Source: Pavlovales sp. CCMP2436 (lineage: Eukaryota > Haptophyta > Pavlovophyceae > Pavlovales). From it: a stretch of 10,186 bases of DNA. Within the stretch, counting starts at the first letter, position 1; every line of letters starts with the position of its first letter. This document shows positions 1 through 7,700 of this stretch, one piece after another. The stretch lies in the NCBI GenBank assembly GCA_026770615.1, contig MU631524.1:182860-193045 (forward strand), written 5' to 3'. The position numbers and the translations under genes were made by a program. The notes beneath the pieces are model-generated. The model saw only the letters and a program-made list of their open reading frames with translations, was not told where the DNA came from and made no database searches.

Positions 1-52
1 CCACCCCACCTCCACCCCCCAGCCCATCCCCCGCTCCGGAATCGCCGCGTAC
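1..52 (-). other. Start of intron 2 of the gelsolin-like gene (partial)
   Basis: Follows the donor CAG|GTACGCGG. On the coding strand it is G-rich (GGGGG runs). It ends the coding frame after ...DVIYQ, where gelsolins normally continue with Trp, so the next exon lies off the left edge. Confidence 0.75.
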
Positions 53-642
53 CTGATAGATGACATCCTTCAGGTCGAGCACGAACACGTCACCCGAGTT
101 GAGCGATTTGGCCGCAACGTCTGTCTGCACCATGGTCACCACCCGCGCGCCCTTGAGGCGGAAGAGCCGCGTGTCGTGCTCGTCGCGGTCGACGTGATTG
201 AAGCCCGATTTGACGCCGCCCTTTAGGAACTGGATGCTCTTGAAGAGGCCTAGGAACCCGGCAGATTCGAACTCACCCTGCTCGCGCACCTGCACGGCCG
301 CGCCGCCCAACTTGTCGTCCAGCTCCACGGCGAGCAGCGCGGCGGAGCCCTGCTCGTCCTGCGAGGACTCGGAGCCGAGCCAGAAGTAAAGCGTGTGCTC
401 GAGCGGCCCCGGCGTCTGCACCGAATGCAGAACGATATAGCAGTCGCCTGCGCGCGCGGGCCGGGAGGCGGGCGTCGGGGTGCGCGCGGTTCAGCGGTGG
501 GTGCCGGTCACAACTGCACAGGGGGCGCGCGCACACCGGTATAGAACTTCCCATACGCCTGTGGGTCGTACGGCTTGGCCTCGAAGCTCTCGATCCGCCA
601 GATGGACACGCCCGCGGCACGGCCAGCGCCCTCGAATGACAT
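53..642 (-). CDS. Gelsolin/villin/severin-family actin-binding protein, N-terminal part (partial, 2 exons)
   Basis: Exons 642..537 and 447..53 (minus), joined across a GT-AG intron, give 167 residues; the next intron donor (CAG|GTACGC) lies at 52-51 and the rest is off the left edge. Seen: N-terminal SFEGAG, IWRIESF (res. 14-20), a restored YTGDCYIVL across the splice (34-42), FWLGSESSQDE (57-67), VELDDKLGG (76-84), GGVKSGFNHVD (112-122) and SLNSGDVFVLDL (150-161). These occur in this order in gelsolin domain G1, which in the family binds, severs or caps actin filaments under calcium control. The ATG at 642-640 is chosen because TGA (663-661) stops the frame six codons upstream and MSFEGAG fits the family N-terminus. 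No signal peptide is visible, so a cytosolic severin/gelsolin form is inferred. Divergent to the neighbour at 857. Family assignment is firm; total domain number cannot be told. Confidence 0.92.
448..536 (-). other. Intron 1 of the gelsolin-like gene
   Basis: An 89-nt GT-AG intron, phase 1: donor ACCG|GTGTGC, acceptor GCGCAG|GCGACT. It is GC-rich, unlike the AT-rich introns to the right. Splicing turns ACC G + GC GAC into T-G-D and restores the gelsolin YTGD motif, which is the main evidence for it. Confidence 0.88.
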
Positions 643-856
643 CAGACGGCGTGCGCAAGTTCAGATCGATTTGGACTCGATTGAAGGAGAGGATTTTTAA
701 AACTTGGCGTGCGGCTGGCGACTTCGCCGCGTCATCCAGGAAGTCGGATGTGCGCGACCGCCCACACCTCCTGCTCAGTTGAAAGTGTCCCCCGTCATAA
801 GTAAGCCATCCGGCACTGAAGCGCCATCTACATCTTGACTTTCGCTGATTTTAAAA
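643..856. promoter_or_regulatory. Divergent promoter region between gelsolin-like and glycosyltransferase genes
   Basis: The two start codons face away from each other across 214 bp, so both promoters and 5' leaders must fit here unless 5' non-coding exons exist. Each side has an A/T core: TTTTTAAAACTTGGCG near 694-709 and GATTTTAAAAATG just before the ATG at 857. No canonical TATA box at a convincing distance is visible. Promoter function is inferred from layout. Confidence 0.5.
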
Positions 857-2855
857 ATGTCAACCTCGTTGCGTAAATTTTGGCGCCGTTTTGTCCTCGG
901 GCGCGTGCTGTCAGACAGGCCGAGGCAGGGCGGGATGCGGGTGGGTGGTTCACGGCGGTGGCTGCTCGCTACCTGCCCGGTCCTGCTTGTCATGATCCTG
1001 CTCGCCATGGTCCGGCCGCTTGCCCGCCGCCGATCGCTAGCGATCGTGGCTGCGCCAGCGGCGTTGTCAGCTGCGGCGCCGGCGGTGGCGGCGGCGGAGA
1101 GCGGCGAGTGGAGCGCGGGCTTCCCGGCACTCAGCGGCTCGCCTATCGCCTCCGAGCGCGAGTATTCGTCGCACTGCGCGTCGGGGCCCGCCGGGGGGGC
1201 ATGGGACGGGAGGGGGCCGGAGCCGGGGGTGGCGGGCGCGTGCGGCGGCTTTGATGTTGAGCTGCAGAGGTACACGCAGGAGGTGCAGCGCACCTACGCA
1301 CAGCACGGGCGGATCCTACTGCTGTACGATGAATTCAAACCGATTGGGCTCTCGCAGCACTGGCTGAAACGGCAGCTCGGGCTGTGGCTTGGCATGGCGC
1401 TCGATCGCGCCGTCTTCTTCATCCACTGCGACGACTCGGGCCGCTTCCCCCGGCTGCGCCCGTGCGCAGACTCTTTCGTCTACTTCGACATGGAGCGCCA
1501 TTTCTCGGTGCGCGGGGGCGCAAGCATGGCCTGGACGCGCGGGCACGCGCGTGCGGCCGCCCGGGGGGGCGCGGCGTCCAAGGCGGTCCACCTCGACTAC
1601 TCCAACTGGTAGCACTTTATTAAAACGTATACTGCTGCCCACTGCCCACTGCCTGCTGCCCTCTGCACGCTGCCCACTGCCTGCTCTCTGACCATTCGTC
1701 CTCTCCGTCCACATTCTACCTTATTCCAACAGGTCGCTCGCAGCCACCGAGCCGCTGCGCTCGTCGCGCGGCCTGCTAGCGCTGCACCTCTTCTACAACC
1801 TGAACGGGGTGCAGGCCGTGAGCAAGTTGCTCTTCTCCGATGACCCCCGCTCGGAGCACGCGCGCCTGCTCGGGGCCTCCTCAGCCGTGCTCCGCTCCCA
1901 GGCCTGTATGCTCAGCTGCTCGGGCTTCGCCGTCACCCGACCCTCGCCCTCGCTCGCCGCGCTCGTCGCGCCGATTGACGCGCAGCTGCGCGCTGCAACG
2001 ATGCGGGTGGGGCTGCACGTGCGTACGATGGCTGCTGACGCGCCTCGCTGCTTCCCGGATGTAGCATACGACGGTCCGGCCGCTCTCGATGCAGCTTTCG
2101 GCAACAGCGACTGCATGCGCACCGCCTTCGATCACTGGCGTTTCAAACTCGTGCCCCTCAAGGAGTTCCGGGGCAACGCGAGTCAGTGCCCAGTCAGCCA
2201 CCTCGCCGACGCCACTCCGCTCACCGGCTGGCTGCGCTGTGCCGCGCGCATCCGCGCTGCAGTCGCCGCCGCCGACGCCACCGCCAGCGTAGGCGGCGCA
2301 GGGTCCCGTCTCGTGCGCGCAGGGTACACGGCGGTTGTGCTCGCCACCGACTCGCCCGCCCTCCACCGCTTCGCCTCGCAGCCCGGTGCGCTCAGCGAGG
2401 AGGCGGCGGGCGGTGCAGGTCCGGGTGGGCGACCGGCTGGGAGCTCGAGGCCGGATGGGGAGACGTGGCCGGTGAGGCTGCTCGCGTTCGATGGCTCGGC
2501 TGCGATCGCGCACACGCACCAGCGACCGCGCGCGCTCAACCTCAGCGCTGACGAGATTCGCGCGGTGCATGCAAGGGGTGCGGCTGACTGGTACCTACTC
2601 ACGATGGCGGACGTCATCCTCGCGCCAATTGAGTCGGCTTTTACAGAGTCGGTGTGCGCCGCGAGGGCTGACAAGGAGCGCTGCGCCATTTTAAGCCCGC
2701 GCACCGACTTCAGAGGGAGCAGGGGGCCCGGCGCGTGCTCGCTGAGCGCGTGTTTCCCCGCGATCAACTGCGCAACGTGCCAGTGGCGCCGTGAATACAT
2801 GGGCGATGTGATTATCCGGGAAAAGGACAGGCCGCCACTACTGCCGTCGGGATGA
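857..2855 (+). CDS. Type II membrane protein, fucosyltransferase-like glycosyltransferase (2 exons)
   Basis: Exons 857..1608 and 1733..2855 encode 624 residues. Seen: a short basic N-terminus, one hydrophobic anchor (WLLATCPVLLVMILLAMV, about res. 34-51), an Ala-rich stem, then a luminal-type domain. Catalytic-like motifs in order: GLSQHWLKRQLGLWLGMALDRAVFF, comparable to the G-G-x-x acceptor-side helix of GT23/GT37/NodZ-type enzymes; VGLHVRT (343-349), comparable to the family HxR motif; VVLATDSPAL (about 450-460); and DWYLLTMADVILAPIESAFTESV (about 535-558), comparable to the C-terminal D-LL-AD-SxF motif. From these I infer a Golgi fucosyltransferase-like enzyme transferring from GDP-fucose; donor and acceptor are not provable here. 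The first ATG (857) is used; ATG 935 would also keep the anchor. The C-terminus is Cys-rich (SACFPAINCATC), suggesting disulfides. Not a retrocopy, since it has an intron. Confidence 0.7.
1609..1732 (+). other. Intron of the glycosyltransferase gene
   Basis: A 124-nt GT-AG intron, phase 2: AACTG|GTAGCAC ... CCAACAG|GTCGCTC. Splicing rebuilds codon TGG (Trp251), and the frame continues LDYSNW-SLAATEPLRS. Without splicing the frame stops at TAG 1610-1612. The middle (about 1633-1685) is a degenerate CTGCCCACTGC repeat, pyrimidine-rich. Donor and acceptor share the imperfect direct repeat GGTNGCNC. Confidence 0.85.
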
Positions 2856-2951
2856 GTATCTCCCAGATATGAGCTTCACAATGGTTATATATAAAAAAAA
2901 AAAAAAAAAAAAAAAAAATCTCGTGCACACAGCGCCAACAGACCTAAAGGC

Positions 2952-3209
2952 TTGGTGGACGAGCGACAAGCCCAAGTTTGTGCTCATGCACAAGGCGAGC
3001 ACAACTCGGCCAAGTTTCAGTTTGGGGCGATGATCCTCGAGATTGCGAGCGCTCGATCCTGCGGCTGGGCGCAGCGACTCGCGAGCGCTTCTCTCTCGGC
3101 GCACCGTGGCCCGCCGATGACTGTCGCGCCGCGAAGCATATCTATTGAGCGTGTGGCGTTTGGTCCGGATTCAATTTACAACAAGCCGTTAAGAGGAGGA
3201 TATATATAA
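2952..3209 (+). pseudogene. Orphan open frame, 85 codons, unidentified (possible exon or gene remnant)
   Basis: The frame has no ATG at its start (first codon used is GTG), sits directly after the A26 tract and closes at TAA 3207-3209. Composition is GC-rich and codon-like up to about 3190, in contrast to the AT-rich flank that follows. The product (LVDERQAQV..., ...FGPDSIYNKPL...) matches no family I recognise. No plausible splice links it in frame to the glycosyltransferase, whose own stop is at 2855. It could be part of that gene's 3' UTR, a decayed exon, or noise. Low confidence that it is coding. Confidence 0.15.
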
Positions 3210-3214
3210 TTAGA

Positions 3215-3231
3215 ACAGTCAGACGCCAGCT
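3215..3231 (+). repeat. Dispersed repeat R2, copy 1
   Basis: ACAGTCAGACGCCAGCT matches 5757-5773 at 16 of 17 bases, same orientation. Both copies lie in AT-rich non-coding DNA just after a TATAT-rich stretch, and both are followed a few bases later by ATCAT. Confidence 0.55.
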
Positions 3232-3617
3232 TGAATCCCTATCATAAATATATAATTGAGGCGGCTTGTCCGGCCGACTGCTAGAGACCCTTGTTGGGAA
3301 TCGAGGCGCAAGGGAAGGAGAGAAAAGCCGCCCTTGTATTGAGTGAGCTGTAAAATTAAAAAGGGGCAGGCTCGGCGAGCTGCGCACAGCGCACGTCATT
3401 TTCTACTATTATTACTAGTTACTGCCAATGGCAATTAGTCTCCGTATTTACATTTGGCTATGACCACACGAATGTCAGCATAGAAAGCTTCCTGTCTTTT
3501 GCGCTTCTTTTGCTCATCTTTGTGCTTGTATGCACCACGAAACCGGTCTCCTGTCCAGGACCCAGGGTGCGAGCTAAGAATGGACCATTCTAATCCTCCC
3601 ATCTCACCGCCGCGCGC

Positions 3618-4322
3618 TCAGAGCGCGCCCGCGGCCTTCAACTGCGCCATTAGTGAGCCGTCTTCGACGAGCATCTTGAGCCCGGGCGTGCCGGTGAAGA
3701 GCCCACCGATGCTCTCACCGCCGATGAAGACGTGGGGGAGCGAGGTCTGCCCGAAGAGTTCGCCGAGGGACGCGCGCGTCGCCGCGCCCTCCGGTCCCAG
3801 CAGAAAGAACGCAAAACCTGGCTCGACAATCTTGAGCTTTGACTCGTCAACGCCGGCAGAACGGAGGACCGTGATCGCCTCCACGCAGAACGGTGAGAGC
3901 CGGTAGCTGTACACCACGACAGGGGCCGACTTGACGCTCTCCTGCACCGCCGCCCGCGACAACGCGCCGTCATAGCCCCCGCCGAGTAAGCGGCCGAGTA
4001 AGCGCGCCTGCGCGGGTGCCTGCACCCAGGTTAAGTGAAGAGAAGTCAGGTGAGGCACGACCTTGGCTGCAAAAGTTAGAGGCCCGCGCGGGATTGGTTG
4101 AGGGGGTCGCTGTACCAGCCATCGGAGTATTGGCGAGAGCAAGGGCGAGACGACTGTCGACACTGTGCCGAGGAGGCCCGACGGGGTCTTGAGCGTCGGG
4201 CCTGCCTCTGTCGCCACTATGCCGAAGAGGCCGGTCTTGGGCGTCGGGTCTGCCACTGTCGACATCTTGCTGATGAGGCCCGGCGGGGTCTTGGGCGCCG
4301 GGTCTGCCTCCGCGGTTGTCAT
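3618..4322 (-). CDS. Glutaredoxin-domain protein with N-terminal tandem peptide repeats
   Basis: A single-exon frame of 234 residues. The C-terminal part (about 134-234) is a glutaredoxin/thioredoxin fold: strand VVVYSY, active site SPFC (143-146), helix VEAITVLRSAG, strand LKIVEPG, the cis-proline segment TSLPHVFIGGESIGG (Pro196) and the C-terminal helix. Classic glutaredoxins have CPFC or CPYC; here the first Cys is Ser and Cys146 is kept, so a dithiol mechanism is unlikely. Glutathione-dependent redox or Fe-S related binding is inferred from the family. Residues 6-57 are three degenerate copies of A-D/G-P-x-x-K-T-(P)-x-G-L-x-x-x-x-(S)-T. A middle segment (58-130) with PRGPLTFAAK and RLLGGGYDGA is unassigned. 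ATG 4322-4320 is the first in frame, about 105-110 bp below a TATA box. No clear signal peptide; organelle targeting cannot be judged. Confidence 0.82.
   Translation of the reverse strand: MTTAEADPAPKTPPGLISKMSTVADPTPKTGLFGIVATEAGPTLKTPSGLLGTVSTVVSPLLSPILRWLVQRPPQPIPRGPLTFAAKVVPHLTSLHLTWVQAPAQARLLGRLLGGGYDGALSRAAVQESVKSAPVVVYSYRLSPFCVEAITVLRSAGVDESKLKIVEPGFAFFLLGPEGAATRASLGELFGQTSLPHVFIGGESIGGLFTGTPGLKMLVEDGSLMAQLKAAGAL
4152..4308 (-). repeat. Tandem repeat inside the glutaredoxin gene (3 copies, about 48-54 bp)
   Basis: Three in-frame degenerate copies encode ADPAPKTPPGLISKMSTV, ADPTPKTGLFGIVATE and AGPTLKTPSGLLGTVSTV (res. 6-57). Lengths differ only by whole codons (18, 16, 18 residues), as expected for expansion under coding constraint. 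The unit is short, amphipathic and proline-containing; function unknown. Confidence 0.7.
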
Positions 4323-4370
4323 CTGAGACCTCTTGAGTTGAGTCCGCCTTCGTCGCTTCAGCCGTTCGAA

Positions 4371-4489
4371 AACACGTGTGGTTGCTTCGAGAACAGATTT
4401 AAAAGTAGGCGTTTTTTTTGCGTTTGTTTTTATACAATTGATTTAAATTCGTATGTGTGATGTGAGTTAACACGTGTGGCTTCGAGAAC
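4371..4489 (-). repeat. Direct repeat around CACGTG upstream of the glutaredoxin gene
   Basis: AACACGTGTGG(TTG)CTTCGAGAAC at 4371-4394 recurs at 4469-4489, identical except for a 3-base indel; similarity weakens over the next 20 bp (both reach a GGCG after an AAA run). The copies bracket the TATA box, so one lies in the leader and one upstream. CACGTG is the palindromic E-box/G-box core bound by bHLH or bZIP factors; binding here is inferred only. Confidence 0.6.
4427..4434 (-). promoter_or_regulatory. TATA box of the glutaredoxin-domain gene
   Basis: Minus-strand TATAAAAA in the context TTGTATAAAAACAAAC. It lies about 105 bp upstream of the ATG, leaving room for a leader of roughly 70-80 nt. 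This is the clearest TATA match near any start codon in the window. Confidence 0.5.
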
Positions 4490-4797
4490 CCAGCCTCAAA
4501 TTTCGGCGTTTACTATTTTCTAGCGCCTCACCAGTCGCCGGTCAGCATGCAGGCGCAGCACGGTGTTCGTTCCGCGTGATCGCTGCAAATGTGTGTTGGG
4601 AGGTTAATTATCGCACAGATATTAAAACTCGGCGCCTGGGCAAGCGAATAAATGAGGTTTCGACTATGTTTTTATATTCTGATGATGCATATTGCCTAGT
4701 TGCGCACTGCCCAGCCTCTTGTCCCACGTGGTGTCCTGAAAGGGACAGCGCTATCTAACTTCTAAGACGATTCTAAATCTAGGTCTAAGATTAAGAG

Positions 4798-7700
4798 CTA
4801 GCTGTCGCCAACCCTGACAAACCCCTTGCGCCGCAGCCGCCGCTCCAGCCTCAGCCGCGCGTCGCCATCACCTCCGACCTCGCCTCCGCCGGAAGCCCCT
4901 CCATTATTAAAGTAATTGTGATGACTGCCGGGCGGCGCGAAGAGCAACTCGATCGCGCGCAACTCGGAAGCGAGTGTCGAGAGCCGCTCGCTCCCGAGCG
5001 CTTCGACGTCGGCGGCGCTCAGCTCGCCGAGGAGCAGCAAGGAGCCCAACTGCGCCTCGACGGCGGCGTGGAGCTGTAGGTGTTTATTTTTTAATTTTAA
5101 TTTCAATTCATCACAGTTAGGGAAAATCTGCCAGCACAGATAGCCGAGGGGGGGGGATCTCGATAAGAATAAGAAATACAACTATAAAGAGGATAGTAAT
5201 CACCACCAAGAGCAGAAGTGTAGGAAGGTCTTCAAAAGCACCTCGTATCGCGCAGCCACGCCCGTTTTTTTATAATAGTTCTTTTAACGTCCCCCTACTT
5301 GCAGCCTGAGCAGTCGAATCATGCAAGAGTTTCATAATGAGGCAATAGCGCACACTGTCACCACAGAGCCACATTGAGGCGCCGAGCAGCGCGGGCAGCT
5401 TCTAATAGTAGATAGAAAATAAACTAAATTAAAAAGCACCTCGTCGCACATCTCTGATCCTAAAAGTGAATCGAAGATTAAAAAAATAAAAACGCACCTC
5501 GTAACAGAGCCACATCTCTGAGGCGCAGAGCAGCTCGGGAAGCAGCGCCGACCACCCCTCGCACTCGCACGGCAGCGCCCCCGAGTAGAAATAATGGAGC
5601 GCCGAGCGGAAGGCAAGAGCACTCACCCTATTTTTTTTATTTTTTTTTAGATGTTGTGCGTCGGAGCGCTAAGATCAGCTTGATGATTTGTCACACCGCC
5701 AGCCGAACCCTTCCCCCCCCTTCATTAATATAGATGGTAGATGGTATATTACCAGGACAGTCAGACACCAGCTATCATTTTGTATAGATGTTGTGCTATT
5801 ATTATTACTACTGTTCTCGTCAGCACTCACCCTGTTATTGAATCGATAAATTTTATTTTTTAATCATCATTCTCTTTATCATTTATAACCATCTTCATTT
5901 TTAGCATTATAAATAATCATTTTGATTGGACTAGCTTAATATTAGAAAGCATCATGTTTATTAGACTCACCCGCGCACGCGCACCGGCACTTGCCCCACC
6001 CCCTCGGCGCCCTCTCTTAAAACGTGGGCGGCCTCGCCGAAACCCCCTTGCAAAAGCGCGCGAAAGTAGGGCGACTTCTCGGCGAGGAGAGCTGCGTGCG
6101 CGTGCACTGCAAGAATAAAAATTAAAATTGTATCATAATAATAACTGTTATCATTATCATTATAATTAGAAGAAATATAAGACGGGGATGGCGGCATGCG
6201 CGCACACTAAAAATTATTTATGATAATAATAATAACTATAATTATAACAACAAAAATAAAAATCATAATTATAATCATTACAATTAGAAGAACAAGAACA
6301 ACTATTCGACGAGCACCTCTCTCTCCGCACTAATAATATAATAATACAATAAAATAATTTAAATAATTTAAATAGTTTAAAGAATTATAATCATAATTAG
6401 AATCATAATTAGAATCATAATTATTATTATAGGTGTCATTAGAAGAAATATAAGTACAATAAATGGATGGCTACCTCTTTCTCCGCACTCGAGCTCGAAC
6501 ATTTATTACTATTAAGAATTATAATAAGGTAATAAATTGACGAGCACCTCTTTCTCCGCAGTCTTATATAATAATAATAATAATATAATACATGCATGGA
6601 TACCTCTTTCTCCGCACTCCAGCTCGAACAGCACGTCCCCTTTCAAAAAGACGTCCCCTTTCAAAGAGACGTCTGCACACGGGGGGGTACACGTATCACC
6701 CCCCTTCTCCGCACAGCCGGGCGCAAAATCCCCCTCCCGCGAGGCTGTGCTGCTCGTCGAGTGTAGCGCTGTGAAGTGCACCTCGCCTTCTGCGCGCGGC
6801 ACTACGATGGCGGATGCCCCTGCCGACACCCCTTTCGAAGCCAGAGCGAATAACCCCTCGGGCTGCGGCGACGGCAGCCTCGGCGTGCACTGCAGGTGCA
6901 GCAGCCACAGGTCGTTGAAGTATTCACCCCTGCCCGAAAATAAAATAAAATAAATTGAATATGACTGACATGCTAAAGGGGTCCTGAAGTAATCACTCCT
7001 GTGTCAGGAACCAAGTGAAATCCATTGGGATAAACAAATAAAATGCGGTACAAGCCTGTAAAAAAAACCAAACAAAACGCCGGGCCCGTTCGCCTTTTGG
7101 AGGCTAGGCGTTACAAGAAATATTATATTATATTATAGGCGTGACAAGAAGTATTGTTCGTAAAAGCACGCACCCCGATTCTCGAAATATTCCGCCGCCG
7201 ACGATGGCTAGGGCAGAGGCATCCCGCACGGCATGCAGGCTCATACCTATTCACTATCCAAATTAAAACGGCAAAATTAGAATGACGGAACTATAATGAC
7301 GGAATTAAAATAGTTACAGTAACGATAGCATATCCTTACTCTAACGATATATACACAAATTCAACAAATGTAGAGTTGACCATAGATATAAATATCGGTC
7401 ACAAATCCGCACTAACACACATACCCGAATTAATCAGTCATTAATATTTTAGATAACAGTGTACAGGATTTTTTTTTTTTTTTTTACTATATAAATCAGT
7501 CACGCACCGTTGCGTTCGCTGGGCCTCCCTCCCTCCATCCCTCCCGAGAAGGGGGAGAACACCCCCTCCGCACACACGAGCGCCCCCCTCTCCCCCCCCG
7601 AGCTCCCCGTCTCACTCTCGGAGGCCAGTGCGAGTGTGCCGGATGCCGCCGTGGGAGAGGCAATGGCAGCGGCAGCGGCAGAGGGGGAGGAGGAGGGAAA

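Larger units (their letters stand above)
2856..3617. other. Convergent 3' intergenic region with A26 tract and an orphan GC-rich block
   Basis: Lies between the stop codons of two converging genes, so it must hold both 3' ends. Contents: a run of 26 A (2893-2918) preceded by GGTTATATAT; a GC-rich, coding-like block (about 2920-3190, see separate entry); AT-rich DNA with TATATATAATT (about 3200-3210) carrying a 17-bp dispersed repeat (3215-3231); then mixed sequence to 3617 in which I recognise nothing. On the minus strand TAAATACGG- and AATAATAG-type A/T words occur downstream of the glutaredoxin stop, but I see no clean AATAAA polyadenylation signal. Confidence 0.5.
4323..4797. other. Intergenic region: glutaredoxin promoter and Kelch-BTB 3' flank
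   Basis: Holds the promoter and leader of the glutaredoxin-domain gene (right-to-left) and the 3' flank of the Kelch-BTB gene. Visible elements: the TATA box at 4427-4434 and a direct repeat with a CACGTG E-box core (4371-4394 and 4469-4489). After the Kelch-BTB stop the minus strand is T/A-rich (CTCTTAATCTTAGACCTAG), without a clear AATAAA. The stretch 4500-4740 shows no gene I can support. Confidence 0.5.
5628..5970 (-). other. Intron of the Kelch-BTB gene bounded by a direct repeat
   Basis: A 343-nt intron, phase 2. The word GGGTGAGT straddles both the donor (5972-5965) and the acceptor (5628-5621) and recurs internally at 5832-5825. It carries dispersed repeats R1 (5693-5732) and R2 (5757-5773), plus T-rich acceptor sequence. 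The inner part 5830-5960 is AT-rich without recognisable features. Confidence 0.8.

Noticed and set aside
273..620. 115-codon minus-strand Arg/Ala-rich frame
   Set aside because: It is in a different frame from the gelsolin exons and reads through the intron at 448-536; the gelsolin frame explains the same DNA.
1881..2800. Long minus-strand open frames (up to 229 codons) under the glycosyltransferase
   Set aside because: GC-rich antisense shadows, Arg/Ala-rich with no motif; the plus frame has the anchor, the catalytic-like motifs and a frame-restoring intron.
3142..3399. 85-codon minus-strand frame with a hydrophobic segment (LTVLIIYILLLTACC)
   Set aside because: AT-rich intergenic sequence gives the hydrophobic run by chance; no domain, no start context and no splice support.
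4098..4460. Plus-strand frame with a repeated Cys/Arg/His pattern resembling a zinc-binding repeat
   Set aside because: It is antisense to the three N-terminal repeats of the glutaredoxin gene; the repetition is inherited from that DNA and the frame runs into the AT-rich promoter.
5436..5456. Echo copy as a true 20-nt coding microexon
   Set aside because: Splicing the flanking exons directly keeps the BTB consensus (MWLCYELHAAVEAQ) and frame; adding about 20 nt would shift the frame.
6537..6953. 138-codon plus-strand frame
   Set aside because: Starts in ATA simple sequence and lies opposite the exon encoding YFNDLWLLHL and the BTB start, whose minus frame splices consistently on both sides.
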